DNA of 64,000 nucleotides from Macrotis lagotis (lineage: Eukaryota; Chordata; Mammalia; Peramelemorphia; Peramelidae), in the NCBI RefSeq assembly GCF_037893015.1, contig NC_133658.1, positions 19,278,583 to 19,342,582 of the forward strand, in the 5' to 3' direction. A program made the translations under genes and the position numbers. The notes under the pieces are model-generated. The model was not told the origin of the DNA and did not search any database. It was given only the letters and a program-made list of their open reading frames with translations. Positions 57,531 through 64,000 of the stretch are shown one piece after another (positions within the stretch are counted from its first letter, which is position 1; every line of letters begins with the position of its first letter).

Positions 57531-57686
57531 ATAGGGCAGCTAGGTCGAGCAGTGGATAGAGCACCAACCCTGGAGTCAGGAGTACTGAGTTCAAATCCAC
57601 CCTCAGAAACTTGATAATTACCTAGCTGTGTGATCTTGGGCAAATCGCTTAACCCCACTGCCTTGCAAAAACCAAAATCAATAAAT
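57531..57686 (+). mobile_element. WSINE1/MAR1-type SINE with intact duplication
   Basis: 'tagggcagctaggtcgagca' to 'ccttgcaaaaaccaaaatca'. The 12-bp 'aaaatgatcact' occurs at 57519-57530 and 57687-57698. Confidence 0.93.
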
Positions 57687-57699
57687 AAAATGATCACTT

Positions 57700-58080
57700 T
57701 AATAATTTTAGAAATAACATGAAAAAAATGAAAAGAAATCTTCAATATGAAGATCTTAATAGTATCTTATATTTGAATAGGATTCACAGTTTTCAAAGGG
57801 CTCTGTATGCATTGTCTCTCTTAATTCTTAATAACCTTAAGAGATGGGTGGTACAGGTTCAATTAGTCTCTTTCAGTCTCTATCTCCTCCTTTGTAAAAG
57901 GGGGATACTAGTACCCACCTCGAAGGAAATAAGTCATCAAGTCAATGAGCATTGCTTAGGTCATTACTATGAATTTGGCAAAAAAGGTAAAAACAACCTT
58001 CAAGGAGCTCACATTCTAATGAACAGATCATCAGAGATGAATAGCAAATTTTGTAAAACACTTTACAAATTTTAAAGAAG
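57700..58080. other. No gene seen; MIR-like traces
   Basis: The 118-codon frame 57719-58075 shows no domain. MIR-like words occur at 57880-57940 and an L2/MIR-like patch at 57950-58080. Confidence 0.4.
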
Positions 58081-58089
58081 AATCCAAGG

Positions 58090-58255
58090 GTGAGCTATAG
58101 GAGTCAGATAAGCAAAGTGGAAAAGATGGCTGAATCTGCCATCAAAATATATGACCTTGGACAGTTCATTTCCTCTCTCTAGATTCTTGTTTCCTTATTG
58201 GAAAAATGAGGCAAATGAATTAGCTTACTTCTAGTAAGCTCCAAATGTTTCCATC
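58090..58255 (+). mobile_element. MIR fragment
   Basis: 'aagtggaaaagatggctgaa', 'atgaccttggacagttcatt', 'tgaggcaaatgaattagctt'. Confidence 0.62.
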
Positions 58256-58744
58256 AAATTTTTAGTTATATTCCTCTAAATTTCCATTTTCTTCAGTTGT
58301 CATTGTTCACACAATTGACTCATGGGATTTCCAACTGTTTCAGAGGAGAAACTTCTTAAGAATTCATCTAGCCCATATGACTTCCCCATAAGGAAACCAA
58401 GATGTCACGTTCAGCAGACTGCCTCAATCTATCCAGTAAGGAATCTGAATTCAGCTTTTTTGGACTCCCAAGTATATTTTTCTCTCCTATGGGTTTATGT
58501 TAGCAGATAAAACATTCTCTTTCATTAAACAGAGAAAAACAATCATAGAAGAGAAGAAACTAGTTTAAAAGGAAGGAGATGGATGCAATTATAGTATTTA
58601 CATAGTTGCTGGGAAATTTTGTACGTGTAAATTTTTGTTCTGCAGCTGAGAAAAGATATATATGAGTTCAAAGAAACAAACAATTTTCACTTTCATTTCT
58701 GCTGCTACCTAATACTCACTTTGTGCTACTTAGATTTGTCATCT

Positions 58745-58890
58745 GTCACGAGGATGTTCTTGAAATTATCTGAGAATCCCTCAGATGAAAGACACACCAG
58801 TGTCCATTGAGCCCAACCCATGCTTGGACAAGAATCTTCTCTAAGTAAATGATCACTGAGCCTCTACATGAACACCTCCAAGATAAGAGT
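58745..58890 (-). mobile_element. CR1/L3-like ancient fragment
   Basis: 'gagcccaacccatgcttgga', 'caagaatcttctctaagtaa', 'gagcctctacatgaacacct'; same family and orientation as the copies at 47.6 and 48.7 kb. Confidence 0.45.
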
Positions 58891-58894
58891 GAAA

Positions 58895-59115
58895 GTGCTG
58901 GAAGGACTCAGGAAGACCATGTTCTCCGACTCTTACTAGCTTTATTACCTTGCTCAAGTCACTTAACCCATCTGAGTCTTAGTTTTTTCATTTACAAATG
59001 AGAACAAGGATATCTATAATCCACATTTGACAGGGTTCTTATGAGCATTAAATGGTATGCAGTCATTTTCACACTATAAATAGCTTTGTAAATGTTAGCT
59101 TTACTATGACCATCT
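58895..59115 (+). mobile_element. MIR fragment
   Basis: 'ctcaagtcacttaacccatc', 'ttcatttacaaatgagaaca', 'gacagggttcttatgagcat', 'agctttgtaaatgttagctt'. Confidence 0.65.
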
Positions 59116-59119
59116 CTGA

Positions 59120-59855
59120 ATAGAACTAATTGTATTTGGGGCAACTCTTATTATTAAGATGATTTTCTTTGCATTGTTTACTTGGCCACAGCTTACATAT
59201 ATTGTTCCTAATTCTGACCTCTGGGGCAAGGTGGACAAATCCTCCTTCCATGAGTCAATGTTTCAGATATATAAAGACATATTTGGCCCACTCACTTCAT
59301 GCTTAGTTACTTTTTCTGATCCTAATAAGATAAAGTTTCTCATCCCCTAGCCAATGCCTAACGTTCTTCTTGCTCTATAGTTTATCAATTACAAAAAGAC
59401 ATCAGAACAGAGAACAATATTTCCAAGTAAATGGTACTCTTACTTCCATCCTTATCCTCATCTACCTTCAGGCCATGAAACAATGGTCAATGAATCTGCC
59501 ATGAATCTTAGGTCTAAGATACTATTCCTTACGTTGGATCTAAGCAATCACAACAAACTGGATCTTAACAATTTGAAGAATCTATAAAAGCAGGATCTGA
59601 GGGATGAAAAAGGCTAGAGAACAAAGGCTAGAAGAGTCAGCAGAAAGAAGTGAGAATCTCTAGATCAGAGAAACCTTAGATAATAAGGTGCTTGTTCTTA
59701 AAGAAAAACAACGTGTGTGGGTGGAAGTTGTAGAAAGGCAGGTTTCTGCTCATCCTAAGCAAAAATTCTGAGAGTTAAAGCTGCAATTTCCTAAGCACCT
59801 TTGCCTTACTTTACATAGAGAACTGATAAAATACCTGTTTTCATGGTGTAGTAGT
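59120..59855. other. No gene seen; unassigned
   Basis: AT-rich DNA without a recognised family; L2-like words near 59170-59350. Confidence 0.35.
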
Positions 59856-59864
59856 TATAAGTAT

Positions 59865-60390
59865 TTTTTAAGATTTTATTTATTTTGAGTTTTACAATTT
59901 TCCCCCTAATCTTACTTCCTTTCCCCACCCCCCACAGAAGGCAATTTGCCAGTCTTTACATCATTCCCATAGTATGTATTGATCTAAGTTGAATGTGATG
60001 AGAGAGAAATCATATCCTTAAGGAAGAAACATAAAGTATAAGAGATAGCAAGATCAGACAATAAGATAGCAGTTTTTTCCCCCTAAATTAAAGGTAATAG
60101 ACCTTGGTCTTTGTTCAAACTCCACAGTTCTTTCTCTGGATACAGATGGGATTCTCCATTTCAGACAGCCCCAAATTGTCCCTGATTGTTGCACTGATGG
60201 AATGATCAAGTCCATCAAGTTTGATTATTACCCCCATGTTGCTGTTAGAGTGTACAATGTTTTTCTGGTTCTGCTCATCTCACTCAGCATCAGTTCATGC
60301 ACATCCCTCCAGACTTCCTTGGATTCCCATCCCTCCTGGTTTCTAATAGAACAATAGTGTTCCATGTGTGTTTAACAATTTAACAAGTGG
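59865..60390 (-). mobile_element. L1 3' end (marsupial type)
   Basis: In reverse: 'tttgagttttacaattttcc', 'gaaggcaatttgccagtctt', 'agagatagcaagatcagaca', 'gggattctccatttcagaca', 'ctgctcatctcactcagcat', 'agaacaatagtgttccatg'. This is a well-preserved 3' UTR and ORF2 end. Confidence 0.75.
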
Positions 60391-60394
60391 TGGT

Positions 60395-61180
60395 TATCAA
60401 AAATGATGAGCAGACATCTCAAAAACATATCATATGCATTTTTTAAAGCAACAATAATCTTCTGTAAAGCATACATCCCATTTGTAAAGAGACAATTGGG
60501 AATGGGACAGAAACTCGGTGACTTTATTAGTAGTAATTCTGCCAAAGTTAAGATGTATTATTTGCATGGCAAAATATCAAAGAATCAGCCAAAGTTGGGG
60601 GGGGGATTTCTTTACAGAAGCAGACATGTTGATAATCTTTAACTCCTTGATGGCAAGTTTCTTCTGACGTGACATTCTAATTGGTCCTTGGCATCTTTAC
60701 AGAAGAAATCAGCCTCTAAGAGAATAAGATAATTTTTAGACATACATCTTTTAATTACTACAGTGTTAATCTGCAGTTCACAAAATTGCTTATTCCTCTT
60801 CTCTATCATTTGATATTTTATATATTGACAGAATTTAATTCCCATTTATATAACCCAAAGTCTTTGAAGATATGAAAAATGATATTTATCAGATATCTCG
60901 AAGTACAATTCTTACAAAATAACAGGAACCTCTTTTGTTTTATCTCATTTTTCTATTTTTTACAGTTTGATGGAATTGTAGAATTTAATATTTCTCTTAT
61001 ACTGTAATCCATATTCAGACACACTGTAATTTTTCTCAAACATAGCAATGTCATTTTGGTCTTCTTCAATAATGAAGGACAAGAATCCACCATTTACTTC
61101 CAGATTTATTTTGTGCTATGCGATTTGAATGTTTTGTTTCTAGTGTTTTATACAGATTACTTATGATCACAAGATTTTTT
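60395..61180. other. No gene seen; unassigned
   Basis: AT-rich; frames of 68-79 codons without domains. Confidence 0.35.
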
Positions 61181-61184
61181 GACT

Positions 61185-61695
61185 GCATTAAATTAATTTT
61201 TGAATGCTATTTTATTACATTTTCCAATCATATATTATATATATGCATACACGATTACATATGTAAAGATAGCTTTCAACATTCATCCTTTTGTAATCTA
61301 CTGAGTCCCACATTTTTATACCTCCCTCTCTTCCCTCCCCACTCTGACATGACAATGAGAAATCTGTTATATATATCTAGGTTATATATGTACAATCATG
61401 TTTAACATGCTTCTATATTAGTCATGTTACGGAAGAAGGATCAGAATGGGAGAGAATTCATTAAAAAGAAACAATTTATAGATTTAAAAAGTGAGAATAG
61501 TATGCTTTGGTTGGCATTCAGACTCCATGATTTTTTTCTCTGAATGTGGATGACATTTCCATCACATATCTTTTAGCATCGTCCCTTGATCTGCTGAGAG
61601 GAAGTTTATTCATCATAATTAATCATCATATCATGTTGCTATTAATGTGCATAGTGTTTTCCTGGGTTTCACTTCACTTGGCATCAACTACATTA
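61185..61695 (-). mobile_element. L1 3' end, second subfamily
   Basis: 'ttttattacattttccaatc', 'acctccctctcttccctccc', 'catgtttaacatgcttctat', 'attcagactccatgattttt', 'tttcctgggtttcacttcac'. The 3' UTR differs from that at 59.9 kb. Confidence 0.7.
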
Positions 61696-61838
61696 ATTTT
61701 TAATGCGATTCTGTTTTTTGAATGGACTAAATAAACTGTGTCTTACCAAATGTGATAAGTATCTATAAAGTTTAATCCATGCCTCTCTTTTTCCATGATA
61801 TGTCAGAAGTAAGATTTAATGGCTCTTAACAACAACTT

Positions 61839-61902
61839 GGGATAGCTAGGTGCACAGTGGTTAGAGAGAAAGGCTCAGAGTCAGGAAGATTCATCCTTAA
61901 AA
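61839..61902 (+). mobile_element. WSINE1/MAR1-type SINE, head only
   Basis: 'gggatagctaggtgcacagt', then 'ctcagagtcaggaagattca'. Truncated after about 60 bp. Confidence 0.6.
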
Positions 61903-61909
61903 TAATAGA

Positions 61910-62520
61910 CCACTAGTTTCAGTTGCTTCCGTGTGTTATGAATCTAACCTGTTCCACCTCTCAAGCTCTCAAGCTCCTTATTTTTTAACCAATAGCAAAA
62001 GTATTTGGATGATGACTGATTTGTACTAAAGTTTGAGATTTGGCAATTCCAGAATTTTTCCCTTCCACTTTTCCCTATTATTTTCCTTGATGTTCTTTTC
62101 TCTTATGTTGTTCCATATCAATTCTGTTTTGCTTGTTTGTTTTCCCATCATTAAGTGGTCGTTTTACATTTTAATGTATGTGGCACTAAATAGAAGGCAA
62201 ATAATTGAAACAGTATTGGAATTTTTATTACTTTTTTGATCTGCCCATGATAAATGAATAGTTCTTTAGCTTATTGTTTGTTTTTATTTCTGTATTTGCG
62301 ATTGTCATATAAATTCCTGACTCTAACTTGGTAGATAGATTATGAACCTTTTATTCATACTGAAATGGTTTTAAATGGAATGTTTCTTTTGAACTCTTCT
62401 TGGTAGAATTGTGGTAATTTACCAAATTGCTAATGATTTATGTCAATTTATTTTATGTCATCTGAAATCATTGGTTATTAATTAAATTTTAATTAATTTT
62501 CTAGGGTTCTCTAATTCTAT
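61910..62520. other. No gene seen; unassigned
   Basis: T-rich DNA; the 68-codon frame at 62033 is F/L/S-rich noise. Confidence 0.35.
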
Positions 62521-62529
62521 CATCATTTG

Positions 62530-63290
62530 AAGATGATAATTTCCTTTCCTTTCTCTCTTCTAGCTTCCATTATTACTTTGAATCTCTGGTTCCTTTAACA
62601 TTTTGCCAATAGTTCCCTGTTAAGCCTTAGCCTTGGACCACTCCTACCATCCACTACCTATGTTCCTTCACATGTACTGCTAAACAAATGTAGAAAAAAT
62701 CATGCAACATTGATTGGGTCAACTACAAATTTATATTTCACAACTTCAACTGGACTCCCATGGCTGCTAGATAATCCTGCTACAAGTACTTTATGAAACT
62801 ACTCTTCACAGTGCCTCTTCCAAATATTTTTATCCCTTTTCAAACCTTTATGACCCCCCCCCATGTCCAACCCTCTCAGAAGAGAATGTTGCATCATATT
62901 TTAGGGAAAAAAATCGAGACCTTTTGTCTTGAGCTCCTTATTTTTTCCTTTCCTCATCTCTTATAAATCAAATACCTTATGTAATATCTTCTCCTTCATT
63001 CTTTCCTTAAATGATCTTAAGTGTTCCACAGCACATGCTTCAGCTGACCTTATGGCCATTGGAATGAATTGTTCTCTTCCACCCATTCCACATGCTATCC
63101 GCTATATCTGGAGCCATCATCATCAGTTGTCTTGTCTTACATGCGGAGATGACCTTACTCCTTACCAAAGCTAATCTCTACTTGTTCAGTCAATCCTATT
63201 CTTCATGTCTTCTTAAAGATATTGACCCCTTTGTTGTTCCCTTTTGGTCATTTATCTCCTTTTTCATGGTTATTTTTATTTCATTAACTT
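62530..63290 (+). mobile_element. L2 fragment (linker to reverse transcriptase)
   Basis: 'gattgggtcaactacaaatt' parallels 'gattgggtccagtacaaatt' at 5027. Later 'atgaccttactccttaccaa' and 'agctaatctctac' match the L2 stretch before the reverse transcriptase. A SINE-like module ('gcacatgcttcagctgacct', 'gaatgaattgttctcttcca') sits at 63020-63095. Confidence 0.55.
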
Positions 63291-63294
63291 TTTC

Positions 63295-63425
63295 TTAATT
63301 ACAAGTAAAAATTGTTAACAATATTTTTTTTATTTTTGAGTTCCAGATTCTTCCCCTTCCTCCTTCCCCTTCCCATACCTTGAACAGGCAAGCAATTTGA
63401 TTTTGATTGTTCATCCTTTTATTTG
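63295..63425 (-). mobile_element. L1 3' UTR fragment
   Basis: 'tttatttttgagttccagat' followed by a CCTTCC-rich tract and 'caggcaagcaatttgatttt', typical of the end of marsupial L1 in reverse. Confidence 0.6.
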
Positions 63426-63539
63426 ACATCAATCTCTCATTGACTCTTGGATCATTTCCTACCACCTACAAACAATCCCATCTTTTACCCAACCTGAAAA
63501 AAAGCTCATTCTGTCTTTCCATCTATATTAAGTATTCCT

Positions 63540-63605
63540 AACCTGACCCCACAATGGAGTGATATCATTTTGGTTTTGTTTGAGAACAAAGGACAACAAC
63601 CAATT
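63540..63605 (+). mobile_element. Long SINE 3' end fragment
   Basis: 'gagtgatatcattttggttt' then 'gagaacaaaggacaacaacc' matches the end of the long SINE at 15737-16046. Confidence 0.5.
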
Positions 63606-63708
63606 ATTCCCAATATTTCCACTTCTCTTTTTGTATGCTCACTAGCCATCCCTAGATGCATTCTAGAATTTTTTTTCTAGGAAAGAAAGTAAAATTTACT
63701 GACCTATA

Positions 63709-63867
63709 TTTTTTTTTAGGTTTTTTGCAAGGTAAATAGGGTTAAGTGGCTTGCCCAAAGCCACACAGCTAGGTAATTGTAATTATTAAGTGTCTGAGAC
63801 TGGATTTGAACCCAGGAACTCCTGACTCCAAGGCCAGTGCTTTATCCACTACACCACCTAGCTGCCC
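63709..63867 (-). mobile_element. WSINE1/MAR1-type SINE with target-site duplication
   Basis: Reverse copy 'ttttttgcaaggtaaatagg' to 'caccacctagctgccc'. Flanks 'tactgacctata' (63697-63708) and 'tactgacttata' (63868-63879), one mismatch. It contains a small internal duplication ('gtaattgtaattatt'). Confidence 0.93.
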
Positions 63868-64000
63868 TACTGACTTATAATTTAAAAGCTCCTTCTTTCA
63901 CCTTTTGAAAACTATTTTTTTTTCCTGTATACAGTACTAAATCCTATATCTCTTCTGTCTTTGTGGCTAAACTCAAAAAAATCTACTGACAATGGAGGAT

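Noticed and set aside
58722-58840. GTGAGT donor-like site with an upstream ATG on the minus strand as possible leader exon
   Set aside because: The frame hits a stop before the donor, lacks a hydrophobic core, and lies in an ancient repeat fragment.

Overview
The window looks like nuclear DNA from a marsupial, probably an Australian one. The best evidence is the repeat content. There are many copies of a short tRNA-derived SINE of the WSINE1/MAR1 kind, with an A-box/B-box-like head and a tail ending in 'ttgcaaaaacc' plus A's. Several copies still have clean 12-16 bp target-site duplications. Alongside them are marsupial-type L1 3' ends, a HAL1-like half-L1, SINEs with RTE-type tails, and abundant old L2 and MIR. 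The DNA is AT-rich, CpG-poor and full of microsatellites. The species assignment is inference from remembered repeat families, not a search.

Only one protein-coding gene can be supported. It lies on the minus strand and has three recognisable internal exons: an Ig V-type domain (49080-49412), an Ig C-type domain (34142-34444) and a transmembrane segment (31062-31180). All three are open, are bounded by AG/GT splice sites, and join in compatible phase-1 frames. The V domain matches the CD200 (OX-2) family, including the extra cysteine pair (EGCYRC ... MCL) typical of that family. The gene therefore probably encodes a CD200-like cell-surface immune ligand. It is divergent from CD200 of other mammals as I remember it, so it could be a paralogue. 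The signal-peptide exon (expected at coordinates above 49.4 kb) and the last cytoplasmic exon (expected below 31 kb) were not found.

Layout. 1-1.08 kb: unassigned. 1.08-4.03 kb: HAL1-like element on the minus strand carrying two SINEs. 4.06-7.87 kb: two L2 copies on the plus strand, with a SINE and microsatellites. 8-28 kb: unique-looking DNA, MIR, SINEs, L2 fragments and many microsatellites, ending in a 220-bp TA-rich tandem array. 28.4-29.5 kb: an RTE-like remnant and an unusual GC/CpG-rich block that includes a GC-shifted SINE and a 67-bp duplication. 31-49.4 kb: the CD200-like exons and their introns, with L1 fragments, SINEs, L2 tails and microsatellites in the 14.6-kb V-C intron. 50.6-54.3 kb: a decayed L1 (ORF2 to 3' end, plus strand) with four SINEs nested in it. 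54.3-64 kb: L2, MIR, L1 3' ends and a long GATA array. I recognised no tRNA, rRNA, CRISPR array, endogenous retrovirus or DNA transposon. Coordinates of old repeats are approximate.
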